Source: an uncultured Rickettsiales bacterium
GTDB lineage: Bacteria > Pseudomonadota > Alphaproteobacteria > Rs-D84
Reading direction: 5' to 3'
DNA: 38,159 nt
Assembly: GCA_900549365.1 (NCBI GenBank)
Contig: UROD01000002.1
Coordinates: 1-38,159, forward strand
The position numbers were made by a program, and so were the translations under genes. Positions 1-8,567 of the stretch are shown one piece after another. The first letter of the stretch is position 1. The number at the start of each line of letters is the position of its first letter. The notes under the pieces are model-generated. The model was not told where the DNA came from. It was given only the letters and a program-made list of their open reading frames with translations, and made no database searches.

Positions 1-1
1 G

Positions 2-433
2 GCTGGGTATGGTATTACTGATTCAATGACCGCGGGACAAATCAAGACGGCGATTGACGAGGCCAAGCTTGCAAGTTCTGTCGATTTGACTGCTTATTAT
101 AAAAGGGGCGAAACCGACGAATTATTAAATGCCAAGCAGAACGCATTGACCCCGGAACAAATCGCAGCGGCAAATTCTGGTATCACGGCAGGTGATGTTA
201 CAACGTATAACAAATATGCGGGTTTGATTGCGGCGAATGCGGCGACGGCAACAGATGCTGCAAACGCAGCGCAAAACGCCCAAACCACCGCGAATAATGC
301 AGCGGCGGCGGTTGCGTCTAAACTGTCGGGGCCGGATGGGTCTGGTACATATTTGTTGACGGTGAACGGTAATTCGAAAAAATGGACATCTGTCCAAATT
401 ATCGATGGAAATGGTGACCCTATAACAGAGTGA
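2..433 (+). CDS. 3' part of a secreted tail-fibre-like repeat protein (5' truncated by window edge)
   Basis: The reading frame is open from base 2, so the true start lies outside the window. The first visible residues contain a GYGITDSMT phrase matching GYGITDAMT in the next gene, a phrase common in phage side-tail-fibre repeats. A TPEQIAAANSGIT segment closely matches one in the protein at 2658-4109. An alanine/asparagine-rich stretch of probable coiled coil follows, then a C-terminal segment with Y-x-L and a late W that recurs in the sister proteins. I infer the C-terminus of a secreted fibrous surface protein belonging to the same cluster. The exact function is unknown; no enzymatic motif is visible. 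Confidence 0.7.
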   Translation, partial: AGYGITDSMTAGQIKTAIDEAKLASSVDLTAYYKRGETDELLNAKQNALTPEQIAAANSGITAGDVTTYNKYAGLIAANAATATDAANAAQNAQTTANNAAAAVASKLSGPDGSGTYLLTVNGNSKKWTSVQIIDGNGDPITE

Positions 434-524
434 TAACCAAATGAAAAGAGTTTTGTGTCTGAATTCCCGCCATAATCGAGAGATTTAGAACAAAAAAACG
501 AAAGAATGAAGAAAGGAACGAAAA

Positions 525-1514
<990 letters not shown>

Positions 1515-1553
1515 TAAAAATAAAATAAAAACTAAAAAAGAAAGGAAAGAAAA

Positions 1554-2567
1554 ATGAAAAAATTAACAGCTGGCATTTTGACAGTTATGCTGGGAATCGT
1601 TGCGGCGAACTCTGCTGATGCTTCTATCGCATCCAAGGGTTACGTTGATGCCCAGGTTAAAACAAGCGTGTCAAATGCAACATTTGAAACATTCAAAACA
1701 GCAAACACAGCAGAAATCGCTGATGCCAAGAAAGCCGGCACAGATGCGGCCGCAGCATTAGCAACATACCAAGAATCTAATGATACCGCTGTTGCAGCAA
1801 AAGCAGATACTGCAACCGTAAACGCAGACTTGGCCAAGAAACAGAACAAATTGGTATCAACAGATAACGTTGTTATCAATGACGACAACACAATCACATT
1901 GAAAGGCATCGCCACAGATACAGGTTTGGCGGATTTGCAAAAAACAGTTGGTGAACATACCACAACATTGGGCACGTTGACTGGCGACGGTGATGGTTCT
2001 ATTGCAAAATCTATTGCTAATGCAATTTCTGGCGAAGTAACCCGTGCAGATGCTGCATATGCAACCGCCGCACAGGGTGCAAAGGCCGATACAGCAGTTC
2101 AGCCAGCGGCGATTGCCGATATGGAAACAAAAGCAAATGCAGCTGCGACATATGCGACCAAGGCCGCATTGGATGCTAAGGCAGACAAATCAACAATCGG
2201 TGAAGTTGAAACTGGTAAAACAGTTGTCCAAATGATCGCTGATGCCAAGAGTGCTGTATCTGGTGATACAACTGCATTGCAGACACGTGTCAAGACAATC
2301 GAAGACAGCGATGTTATGGCATCTGGCGCAACCAAGGCAAAGATTGACGCAATCGCAACCAACACCACAGGCGTTGCTGACAACAAAGCAGCAGTAGCAG
2401 CGGTTACCAAAGATTTGGCAGATAACTATACCAAGACAGCAGATTTGGGCACATTGGCCAAGGCAGCCCCTGGCGAATGCGCAGAACCAACCAAGAAATG
2501 TGCGTTGGTATTTGATGGTACCAAATATACTTGGGAAGTTATCGAACGTGATGCTGAAAACCAGTAA
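1554..2567 (+). CDS. Secreted Ala-rich fibre-like repeat protein (337 aa)
   Basis: Start ATG follows AGAAAGGAAAGAAAA, a good ribosome-binding site, 39 bases after the previous stop. The signal peptide spans residues 1-23 (cleavage after ADA). The mature start SIASKGYVDAQ is the same motif as in the neighbours. The body is low-complexity, rich in Ala, Thr, Lys and Asp, with repeated KAD and AKK phrases, and looks alpha-helical. The C-terminus has a cysteine pair (about residues 309 and 316) in GECAEPTKKCAL, then a YTWEVIE ending matching the Y-x-W-x-x-I ending of the 2658-4109 protein. No catalytic motif is seen. It is a paralogue of the flanking genes, presumably co-transcribed with the first. 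Confidence 0.75.
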   Translation: MKKLTAGILTVMLGIVAANSADASIASKGYVDAQVKTSVSNATFETFKTANTAEIADAKKAGTDAAAALATYQESNDTAVAAKADTATVNADLAKKQNKLVSTDNVVINDDNTITLKGIATDTGLADLQKTVGEHTTTLGTLTGDGDGSIAKSIANAISGEVTRADAAYATAAQGAKADTAVQPAAIADMETKANAAATYATKAALDAKADKSTIGEVETGKTVVQMIADAKSAVSGDTTALQTRVKTIEDSDVMASGATKAKIDAIATNTTGVADNKAAVAAVTKDLADNYTKTADLGTLAKAAPGECAEPTKKCALVFDGTKYTWEVIERDAENQ

Positions 2568-2580
2568 TCAGAAAAATAAT

Positions 2581-2611
2581 TGTGTCGTGCCCACACAATG
2601 GGCATGACACA
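2581..2611 (+). other. Intercistronic stem-loop
   Basis: A 13-base-pair stem with one G-T pair and a 5-base loop lies between two secreted-protein genes. No T-run follows it, so it is not a standard intrinsic terminator. It may be an mRNA processing or stability element. Confidence 0.6.
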
Positions 2612-2657
2612 TAGTCAGGGTTTTAACAGGTTATAAAAACGAAGGTTTTGGGAAAAA

Positions 2658-4109
2658 ATGAAAAGATTAACAAGTATTTTAGCGATTTCTGTGATTGCGG
2701 TTATGTCCGCAGGTGCGGCGCGTGCTGATATCGCATCAACAACATATGTTGATAACAAAGTATCGCCAGTTTCCGCCAAGGCAGATACCAATGCCGGTGA
2801 AATTGCAACATTAAAATCAGGCAAGCAAGATAAATCAGCGATGGTTGATTCAACCAGCGAGAACTTGGCTGAAACAAACGATACCAACTATCCAACTGTT
2901 GCAGCGGTATACACCATTGCAGCCAATGCATTGGGTACCCAAGTTAACAATAAGTTAGACAAGAAGTTTACAGGCGATGCCAACAAGAGCAAAGCAGTAA
3001 TAACAGATGCTAATGGTGCAATCACCACAGGTACAATTTCGTCCGCAATGATTACAGATGGTACAATCGTAAATGCTGATATCGCAGATAATGCGGCCAT
3101 CGCACAGTCCAAAATCGCAGGTTTGGCGGGTTCTATTGCCGATGCCAAGAAAGCTGGTACAGATGCGGCGTCTGCGTTGAACACTTATAAAACATCTAAT
3201 GATGCTGCGGTGAAAGCAGTGAAGACGACGGCTGATAATACAGCGGCTGCGGTGAACAATGCGACAACAGGTTTGGCAGCAACCAAAAAGATTGCGGATG
3301 ACAATGCTGCGAAGTTGAAAACTATGGCGACCAGCGAAACCGTAACCGCATTGACAACACGTGTTGGAACTGCTGAAACTAACATCACGAGTTTGCAGAA
3401 TGGAAAACAGGATAAATTGGTTTCCAGTGGCGCAAATGCGAACATCAGTGGTTCAAATGGTGTAACCGTTACAGTCGGCACTGATGGCAAGGTTGCTGTT
3501 TCTGGTAATCAGAGCGCAATTGACACAGCAATTGGTGGTAAATTGGGTAAAAACGAAAATGCTGTATCTGCAACCAAAGCAACCCAAGATGGCAGTGGTA
3601 ACATAATTACAGCAACATATGCCACCAAGACAGAGTTGGGAACCAAGCAAGATAAATTGGGTTACACAGCTGAAAATGCAGCGAACAAGGTAACAGCGAT
3701 TTCGTCAACATCAACAGATACCCAGTATCCAAGTGCCAAGGCCGTTTACACTGAATTGGCGAAAAAACAGAACAATATCACGATTGATTCTGAATTGAGT
3801 TCAACCAGCACAAACCCAGTACAGAACAAGGTGGTAAATAATGCACTGGCGGGTAAACAGGCAACATTGACCCCTACACAGTTGAACGCGGCAAATTCTG
3901 GGATTACAGAGGCCAAGGTAACCACGTATGATGGGTATGGTGCGAAAATTACGACCGCTCAGAACACTGCTAATACTGCAAAAACAACGGCAGAAGCGGC
4001 AATTGCAGCACCTGCGGCCGCCACAATCAGTACCGATGGCGTGTATACACTGACAATGAAAGTTGTTAATGGTACAAAAACGTATGCTTGGGAACAGATT
4101 GGTCGTTAA
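2658..4109 (+). CDS. Secreted fibre-like repeat protein, largest of the cluster (483 aa)
   Basis: Residues 1-23 are a signal peptide ending ARA; the mature protein starts DIASTTYVDNKV, the cluster motif. Three kinds of segment follow. A module starting GKQDKSAMVDSTSEN is shared almost base-for-base with the next gene. The middle is helical Ala/Asp/Lys repeat. The C-terminal third contains DTQYPSAKAVY, STSTNPVQNKVV and LNAANSGIT phrases, which I know from gut phage tail proteins. The C-terminus ends TLTMKVVNGTKTYAWEQIGR. The combination of Sec signal and tail-fibre repeats suggests a secreted trimeric fibre. Receptor, substrate and partner are unknown. Confidence 0.75.
   Translation: MKRLTSILAISVIAVMSAGAARADIASTTYVDNKVSPVSAKADTNAGEIATLKSGKQDKSAMVDSTSENLAETNDTNYPTVAAVYTIAANALGTQVNNKLDKKFTGDANKSKAVITDANGAITTGTISSAMITDGTIVNADIADNAAIAQSKIAGLAGSIADAKKAGTDAASALNTYKTSNDAAVKAVKTTADNTAAAVNNATTGLAATKKIADDNAAKLKTMATSETVTALTTRVGTAETNITSLQNGKQDKLVSSGANANISGSNGVTVTVGTDGKVAVSGNQSAIDTAIGGKLGKNENAVSATKATQDGSGNIITATYATKTELGTKQDKLGYTAENAANKVTAISSTSTDTQYPSAKAVYTELAKKQNNITIDSELSSTSTNPVQNKVVNNALAGKQATLTPTQLNAANSGITEAKVTTYDGYGAKITTAQNTANTAKTTAEAAIAAPAAATISTDGVYTLTMKVVNGTKTYAWEQIGR
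2820..3062 (+). repeat. Direct repeat copy A (243 bp, about 97.5% identical to copy B)
   Basis: Aligned by eye against 4624-4866, I count six substitutions and no gaps over 243 bases. Both copies are in frame and encode the GKQDKSAMVDSTSEN...SSAMITDG module. Such identity between otherwise divergent paralogues suggests recent duplication or gene conversion. Confidence 0.9.
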
Positions 4110-4122
4110 TGCATGATAAAAA

Positions 4123-4160
4123 ACATGGTATGGCGTGAACGCTTTTGCGTCATACCATGT
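4123..4160 (+). other. Intercistronic stem-loop
   Basis: The arms ACATGGTATG and CATACCATGT pair perfectly around an inner ACGC/GCGT stem. There is no T-run downstream. It sits just upstream of the promoter candidate at 4172-4201 and may separate the two transcription units or stabilise the upstream mRNA 3' end. Confidence 0.6.
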
Positions 4161-4171
4161 ACAAAAGGCAC

Positions 4172-4201
4172 TTGCCATAAAACAGGATTTTTTGGTATTA
4201 T
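4172..4201 (+). promoter_or_regulatory. Candidate sigma-70 promoter for the gene at 4237
   Basis: TTGCCA (4172-4177), an 18-base spacer and TATTAT (4196-4201) lie about 35 bases before the start codon and after an intercistronic hairpin. The last gene of the cluster may therefore be transcribed independently. Confidence 0.5.
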
Positions 4202-4236
4202 ATTACTGAGAGATTGAATATACAGAATGTAGAGTC

Positions 4237-5286
4237 ATGAAATATATTAAAAGTATCTTTGCTGTTTCGATTGTTGCCATGGCTGTGGTGGGAAATGCGC
4301 GTGCAAGTATCGTATCGCAAACAAACATCGTTGGCGGTTCAAATGTATCTGTAAATGTGCCAAAATCTGGTACTAACGCGGGCAAGGTTGTTATTTCTGC
4401 AACTGATACGAATACGACGTATACAACAGGTACAACGACATATTCTGGTACAACAAAATTGTACACGGGGACGGGCAGTGCGACCGATGGTACGCTGACC
4501 CAAAAAGCAATTAAAGATGCGTTGGATGGCAAGTTGTCCACATCTGGTACGGCGGCCAAAGCAACGGCTGATGCCAGCGGTAACACAATCACATCAACAT
4601 ATGCCACCAAGACAGAGTTGGGAGGCAAGCAAGATAAATCAGCGATGGTTGATTCAACCAGCGAGAACTTGTCTGAATCAAACGATACCAACTATCCCAC
4701 AGTTGCAGCGGTATACACCATTGCAGCCAATGCATTGGGCACCCAAGTTAACAATAAGTTAGACAAGAAGTTTACAGGCGATGCCAACAAGAGCAAAGCA
4801 GTAATAACAGATGCTAATGGTGCAATCACCACAGGTACGATTTCGTCCGCAATGATTACAGATGGTGCGGTAACATCCGCCAAGATTGCCGACGGTACGA
4901 TTGCAACGGCTGACTTGTCGGGCGGTTCTGTTACGACAGCAAAAATTGCTGACTTGAACGTGACCGAGGGGAAAATTGCGGCAAACGCAGTTACCACTGC
5001 AAAAATCAAGGACGCGAATGTTACCACGGCCAAGGTAGCGGATGGTGCAATCACATCTGCCAAGATTGCTAATGGTACGATTGCGGAAGCGGATTTGTCT
5101 GACGCGGTTAAAACGAAACTGAATGCAACTGTTCAGACATTTAACCCTGCGTCGGCAACAGCGGGCCAGTATGTGACTCACTTTACCAAAAAAGGCACAA
5201 CCGTTACAGCAGAAACAGCATATGTCCAGATTCCTGTTGGTTCGGCAACCGCGCCGACCAGCGTGGCATCAATCTGGGTTGAATAA
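4237..5286 (+). CDS. Secreted fibre-like protein with eight tandem decapeptide repeats (349 aa)
   Basis: Residues 1-23 are a signal peptide ending ARA; the mature start is SIVSQTNIV, a variant of the cluster motif. A Thr/Gly-rich segment comes first, then the 243-base module shared with the previous gene. Eight exact ten-residue repeats follow (about residues 210-289), of the type GAVTSAKIAD / GTIATADLSG. The C-terminal segment (TFNPASATAGQYVTHF and TAYVQIP) differs from the sisters. Decapeptides of this type occur in phage tail fibres, where they are thought to form elongated beta or triple-stranded shafts. I infer a secreted shaft-like surface protein. It is the last gene before a strong terminator. 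Confidence 0.75.
   Translation: MKYIKSIFAVSIVAMAVVGNARASIVSQTNIVGGSNVSVNVPKSGTNAGKVVISATDTNTTYTTGTTTYSGTTKLYTGTGSATDGTLTQKAIKDALDGKLSTSGTAAKATADASGNTITSTYATKTELGGKQDKSAMVDSTSENLSESNDTNYPTVAAVYTIAANALGTQVNNKLDKKFTGDANKSKAVITDANGAITTGTISSAMITDGAVTSAKIADGTIATADLSGGSVTTAKIADLNVTEGKIAANAVTTAKIKDANVTTAKVADGAITSAKIANGTIAEADLSDAVKTKLNATVQTFNPASATAGQYVTHFTKKGTTVTAETAYVQIPVGSATAPTSVASIWVE
4624..4866 (+). repeat. Direct repeat copy B (243 bp)
   Basis: In-frame partner of the repeat at 2820-3062, offset by 1804 bases, with six substitutions visible. Confidence 0.9.
4864..5103 (+). repeat. Eight tandem 30-bp (10-residue) coding repeats
   Basis: The translation divides exactly into eight ten-residue units: GAVTSAKIAD, GTIATADLSG, GSVTTAKIAD, LNVTEGKIAA, NAVTTAKIKD, ANVTTAKVAD, GAITSAKIAN and GTIAEADLSD. 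DNA divergence among units shows selection on the protein pattern rather than fresh expansion. Confidence 0.9.
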
Positions 5287-5311
5287 AAAACGCGCCACCG
5301 GCGCGTTTTTT
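5285..5311 (+). terminator. Intrinsic terminator of the secreted-protein cluster
   Basis: CGCGCC-ACC-GGCGCG stem, flanked by six A on the left and six T on the right, directly overlapping the last stop codon. The A-tract on the left would also allow termination from the other strand. Confidence 0.85.
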
Positions 5312-5560
5312 CAAAGTTCAAAGTTCAAAGTTCATCCGTCTCCGCTGGTGCTCCGCCGCGATAAAAATTTTGCGCGCTGCGCTACGCTTGCTCGCAATGA
5401 CGTTGTTTTTTGTGCATGTGTCGCCTGCGGACTTCGTCCTTGCCGCAACCTTCGCGTACCGCTCGGTTTCATTGCGAGTGTAACGAAGCAATCCAGTTGA
5501 TAGTGTTGCGTAGCACATATATATTGCCTGTGCAGGGCAAGGACGCAGGCGACACATTTT
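5312..5560. repeat. Repeat-rich intergenic segment
   Basis: No convincing gene. It opens with three tandem TCAAAGT units (5312-5332). Two interleaved inverted repeats follow: CTCGCAATGA (5391-5400) with TCATTGCGAG (5469-5478), and TGTGTCGCCTGCG plus GTCCTTGCC (5417-5444) with their complements at 5536-5556. The core CATTGCGAG...CGAAGCAATCCAG resembles dispersed intergenic repeats found in many bacteria, including rickettsiae. A related shorter copy is at 6655-6692. Confidence 0.6.
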
Positions 5561-5604
5561 TAAGTTTTATATTCTAAAACTATGTCACTATATTGCATTC
5601 TGGC

Positions 5605-6180
5605 CTAGAACAGTGATATCAGGCAGATGCCCAGACCGGCGGCGATAATCGCGCCCAATGTCAATGGCCAGAAATATTTTTTCACGATTGTGTTCGCATG
5701 TTCTTGGAAACGCCACAGTAAATAACCAACAATTGCAAAACGCCCCGTACGGAATATTGCAGATACGCCCAAGAATAATAAAATTGGATAACCTATGAAT
5801 CCCAACCAGATTGCCAGCAATTTATACGGAATCGGTGTCACCGCGGTCAGCACAATAATCAATATGCCGTACCGTGAAAACATTGGTTTGATTGCTGTTT
5901 CTATCAATTCTGGGTTTGAAAATGTTGTTATCAGCCACATGCCAACAGAATCATACAGCCATGCACCAATCATATACGCAATCGCACCACCAACAATTGA
6001 GCCCAATGCCGCAGCCACAGTGATGGGCAGAGCGCGCCTTTTGTTCGCAATTATGGGCGGGGTCATAAATACCTCTGGCGGGACAAATAAAAATATAGAT
6101 TCACAAATTGTTAGTAAAAATACAATCCATGTGTATATGGGACTCTCGGATTTTTTCAGAATATATTCAGCAAACTTCAT
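5605..6180 (-). CDS. YqaA/DedA-family integral membrane protein (191 aa)
   Basis: An upstream in-frame start at 6204 exists, but ATG at 6180 is preceded by AGGAAAG at the right distance, and its product begins MKFAEYI, as expected for the family. Visible features are an N-terminal hydrophobic segment with ESIFLFVPPEVFM, close to the E-x-x-x-x-P-x-P signature region, and a Gly-rich helix (LGSIVGGAIAYMIG). A TPIPYKLLAIWLGF segment and a C-terminal transmembrane helix follow. DedA relatives are implicated in membrane-lipid transport and proton-motive homeostasis; the exact role of YqaA-type members is not settled. It diverges from rbfA. Confidence 0.8.
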   Translation of the reverse strand: MKFAEYILKKSESPIYTWIVFLLTICESIFLFVPPEVFMTPPIIANKRRALPITVAAALGSIVGGAIAYMIGAWLYDSVGMWLITTFSNPELIETAIKPMFSRYGILIIVLTAVTPIPYKLLAIWLGFIGYPILLFLGVSAIFRTGRFAIVGYLLWRFQEHANTIVKKYFWPLTLGAIIAAGLGICLISLF

Positions 6181-6211
6181 TGATTCTTTCCTGCTGTTGA
6201 ACAAAATTTAC

Positions 6212-6243
6212 TTGATTGTAAATGAATATCGGCTACATTACAA
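6212..6243. promoter_or_regulatory. Overlapping divergent promoters between the YqaA-like gene and rbfA
   Basis: Plus strand: TTGATT (6212-6217), 16-base spacer, TACATT (6234-6239). Minus strand: TTGTAA (6243-6238), 17-base spacer, TACAAT (6220-6215). The -35 of each strand overlaps the -10 region of the other, so polymerase occupancy should be mutually exclusive. Confidence 0.5.
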
Positions 6244-6270
6244 TCAGATAATGATACAGGGGTGATTTTT

Positions 6271-6624
6271 ATGCCAAGAAAACAAATGCCAAGTAATTCC
6301 AATCGCGCGGGGCGCGTCGCGTCCAAGGTTCAGACACTGGTCGCAGAAATTCTGCGTGATGATTACAGCGATGATAAATTGCTGGCGGGGGTGTCCTTGG
6401 TTGGGGCGGTTGCGCATGGCGGGTTGCAGTTCGTGCGGCTGTTTTATTATTCGCGTGATAAAAACATTCCCGCGGTGCAACAACGTTTGGACGCGATTAC
6501 ACGTATGGTACGCTTTGAATTGGCGGCACGTATGAATCAGAAATATGTGCCAGAAATTCGTTTTGAATATGACGATACATTGGAACGCGCCGCGCGAATT
6601 GACGCTTTGTTGGAAAATCTGTAA
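6271..6624 (+). CDS. rbfA: Ribosome-binding factor A (117 aa)
   Basis: RbfA binds the immature 30S subunit near the 5' helix of 16S rRNA and helps late maturation. A GTG at 6262 is in frame, but the AGGGGTG site points to ATG at 6271. The sequence has the family's opening helix (RAGRVASKVQTLVAEIL) and the KH-like core. The diagnostic end is PEIRFEYDDTLERAARIDALL, in which PE-R-F and the acidic-D-x-x-E stretch are typical. The length suits the family. It diverges from the membrane gene and is followed at once by a terminator. In many alphaproteobacteria rbfA lies beside infB or truB; here it stands alone. Confidence 0.88.
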   Translation: MPRKQMPSNSNRAGRVASKVQTLVAEILRDDYSDDKLLAGVSLVGAVAHGGLQFVRLFYYSRDKNIPAVQQRLDAITRMVRFELAARMNQKYVPEIRFEYDDTLERAARIDALLENL

Positions 6625-6629
6625 AATAT

Positions 6630-6656
6630 TGCCCGCCGTTTGGTGGGCAGTTTTTA
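6630..6656 (+). terminator. Intrinsic terminator after rbfA
   Basis: TGCCCGCC-GTTT-GGTGGGCA stem (one G-T pair) followed by G and five T, starting six bases after the rbfA stop. Confidence 0.8.
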
Positions 6657-6692
6657 TTTACTGGATTGCCACGGCTCTGCTTGCAATGACAA
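6655..6692 (-). repeat. Short dispersed repeat related to 5467-5494
   Basis: On the minus strand it reads GTCATTGCAAGC...GGCAATCCAG. That resembles the TCATTGCGAG...GCAATCCAG element at 5469-5494 in the upstream intergenic segment. It directly follows the rbfA terminator. Confidence 0.5.
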
Positions 6693-6714
6693 ATGTAATA
6701 TGAAAAAAATACGG

Positions 6715-6743
6715 TTGAAAATTACAATATACTGGTGTATCAT
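6715..6743 (+). promoter_or_regulatory. lepA promoter placing transcription start at or near the ATG
   Basis: TTGAAA (6715-6720), 17-base spacer, TATCAT (6738-6743). A start site seven bases downstream falls on the A of the lepA ATG at 6750. No Shine-Dalgarno-like sequence is present, so the lepA message may be leaderless. Confidence 0.6.
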
Positions 6744-6749
6744 TGCCGC

Positions 6750-8552
6750 ATGCATCAAAAAAATATCAGAAATTTTGCAATTGTTGCACATATTGATCAT
6801 GGTAAATCGACGCTGTCTGATCGGCTAATTGAGTACACAGGCGGTCTGCAATCGCGCGAAATGAAAGCCCAAGTTTTGGATTCTATGGATATAGAACGCG
6901 AACGTGGCATTACAATCAAGGCCCAGACAGTGCGTCTGAACTATCATGCGCGTGATGGGCAAACGTATCAGTTAAATTTGATGGACACGCCGGGGCACGT
7001 GGACTTTTCTTATGAGGTGTCGCGCAGTTTGGCTGCGTGCGAGGGGGCATTGATTCTGGTCGATGCAACCCAAGGAGTTCAGGCCCAGACGTTGGCAAAT
7101 GCTTATTTGGCGTTGGACAACGATTTGGAAATGTTGCCGGTGCTGAATAAAATTGATTTGCCGTCCAGCGATGTAGAAGGTACGCGTCAGCAAATAGCAG
7201 ATGCAATCGGGCTGGACGCGACAAATGCCGTATGCGTTTCTGGGAAAACAGGTGCGGGCGTGCCCGAACTGTTGGAAGAAATCGTTCATAAATTGCCCGC
7301 CCCACACGGTAATGAAGATGCCCCAACGCGCGCGTTGTTGGTGGATTCGTGGTATGATTCTTATCTGGGGGTGGTGGTTTTAGTACGCGTGGTTGATGGA
7401 AAATTATCACGTGGGCAAAAGATAAAGTTTTTGGCAACTGGTGCGGAATATACGGTTGAAAAAATCGGATATTTTACACCCAAGATGGTTGATGTTGATA
7501 CCCTGAATACTGGTGAAATTGGTTTTATTATCACGGGTATGAAAACAATTCATGATTGCAAGGTTGGTGATACAATTGCCGATGCCAAGGTGGCGGCCGC
7601 CACTGGGGCAGAGGCATTGCCAGGGTTCAAACCGTCTGTGCCTGTGGTGTTTTCGTCATTCTTTCCCGTGGCCGCGGACGATTATCCGACATTGCGTGAA
7701 AGCGCGGAAAAGTTGGCGTTAAATGACGCGTCGTTTATGTTCACAACCGAAAAATCATCTGCGCTGGGGTTTGGGTTGCGCTGTGGATTTTTGGGATTAT
7801 TGCATATGGAAATTATCAGCGAACGCCTGTCGCGCGAATTTAATTTGTCGTTGATAAATACTGTGCCCAGCGTGTTATACAAGGTCTATATGCGTGACGG
7901 CAGCGAAATGGATTTGGAAAATCCAGCAGATATGCCTGATGTGACGAAAATTCAATCTATTGAAGAACCATGGGTTCGTGCCACAATTATGATGCCAGAT
8001 AAATACATGGGCGGAATTATGTCGCTGTGTGCGGAACGCCGTGGCGTCCAAGAAAACGTATCTTATGTTGGTAATCGTGCGGTATTGGTGTATCAATTAC
8101 CGTTGGCAGAAATCGTGTTTGATTTTTATGACAGGGTAAAATCTATATCTTCGGGGTATGCATCATTTGATTATGTCGTTAATGGTTATCAACCATCTGA
8201 TTTGGTCAAGGTGTCAATTCTGGTTAACGATGAAAATGTTGAACCGTTATCTTTTATGTGCCATCGCATGTTCGCAGAACGTCGCGGTCGCCAAATTGTG
8301 GAAAAACTGAAAGACCTGATACCACGTCATCAGTTCAAAATTCCATTGCAGGCGGCCATTGGTGGCAAAATTATTGCGCGTGAAACAATTGCGGCGTATC
8401 GTAAAGATGTGACTGCAAAATGTTACGGCGGGGATATAACCCGTAAACGCAAACTGTTGGAGAAGCAGAAGGAGGGGAAAAAACGTATGCGCACATTTGG
8501 GAATGTTGAAATTCCACAAAGCGCATTCATAAACGCACTGAAAGTGTCGTAA
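6750..8552 (+). CDS. lepA: Elongation factor 4 (LepA), GTPase (600 aa)
   Basis: LepA/EF-4 is a ribosome-associated translational GTPase, related to EF-G, linked to translation efficiency and 30S assembly. The GTP-binding motifs are intact: AHIDHGKST near residue 11, the RERGIT switch I, DTPGHVDF and NKIDLPSSD. The LepA-specific C-terminal domain is recognisable (RRGVQENVSYVGNRAVL, and KRMRTFGNVEIPQSAFI at the end). The 600-residue length is normal. The GTG at 6735 would add five residues; the ATG gives the standard family start and fits the promoter position. The cysteine-rich array starts 15 bases after its stop with its own ribosome-binding site, so the array is probably in the same transcript. 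Confidence 0.96.
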   Translation: MHQKNIRNFAIVAHIDHGKSTLSDRLIEYTGGLQSREMKAQVLDSMDIERERGITIKAQTVRLNYHARDGQTYQLNLMDTPGHVDFSYEVSRSLAACEGALILVDATQGVQAQTLANAYLALDNDLEMLPVLNKIDLPSSDVEGTRQQIADAIGLDATNAVCVSGKTGAGVPELLEEIVHKLPAPHGNEDAPTRALLVDSWYDSYLGVVVLVRVVDGKLSRGQKIKFLATGAEYTVEKIGYFTPKMVDVDTLNTGEIGFIITGMKTIHDCKVGDTIADAKVAAATGAEALPGFKPSVPVVFSSFFPVAADDYPTLRESAEKLALNDASFMFTTEKSSALGFGLRCGFLGLLHMEIISERLSREFNLSLINTVPSVLYKVYMRDGSEMDLENPADMPDVTKIQSIEEPWVRATIMMPDKYMGGIMSLCAERRGVQENVSYVGNRAVLVYQLPLAEIVFDFYDRVKSISSGYASFDYVVNGYQPSDLVKVSILVNDENVEPLSFMCHRMFAERRGRQIVEKLKDLIPRHQFKIPLQAAIGGKIIARETIAAYRKDVTAKCYGGDITRKRKLLEKQKEGKKRMRTFGNVEIPQSAFINALKVS

Positions 8553-8567
8553 CAAAAGGAGCCCACG

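Noticed and set aside
4864..5103. CRISPR array
   Set aside because: Thirty-base periodicity is contiguous coding sequence without spacers; units vary at silent sites.
5222..5500. 92-residue open frame running past the terminator
   Set aside because: Overlaps the end of a real gene in another frame, crosses a strong terminator and consists of repeat DNA.
6640..6828. 62-residue open frame between rbfA and lepA
   Set aside because: Overlaps the terminator, promoter and lepA start; no family resemblance.
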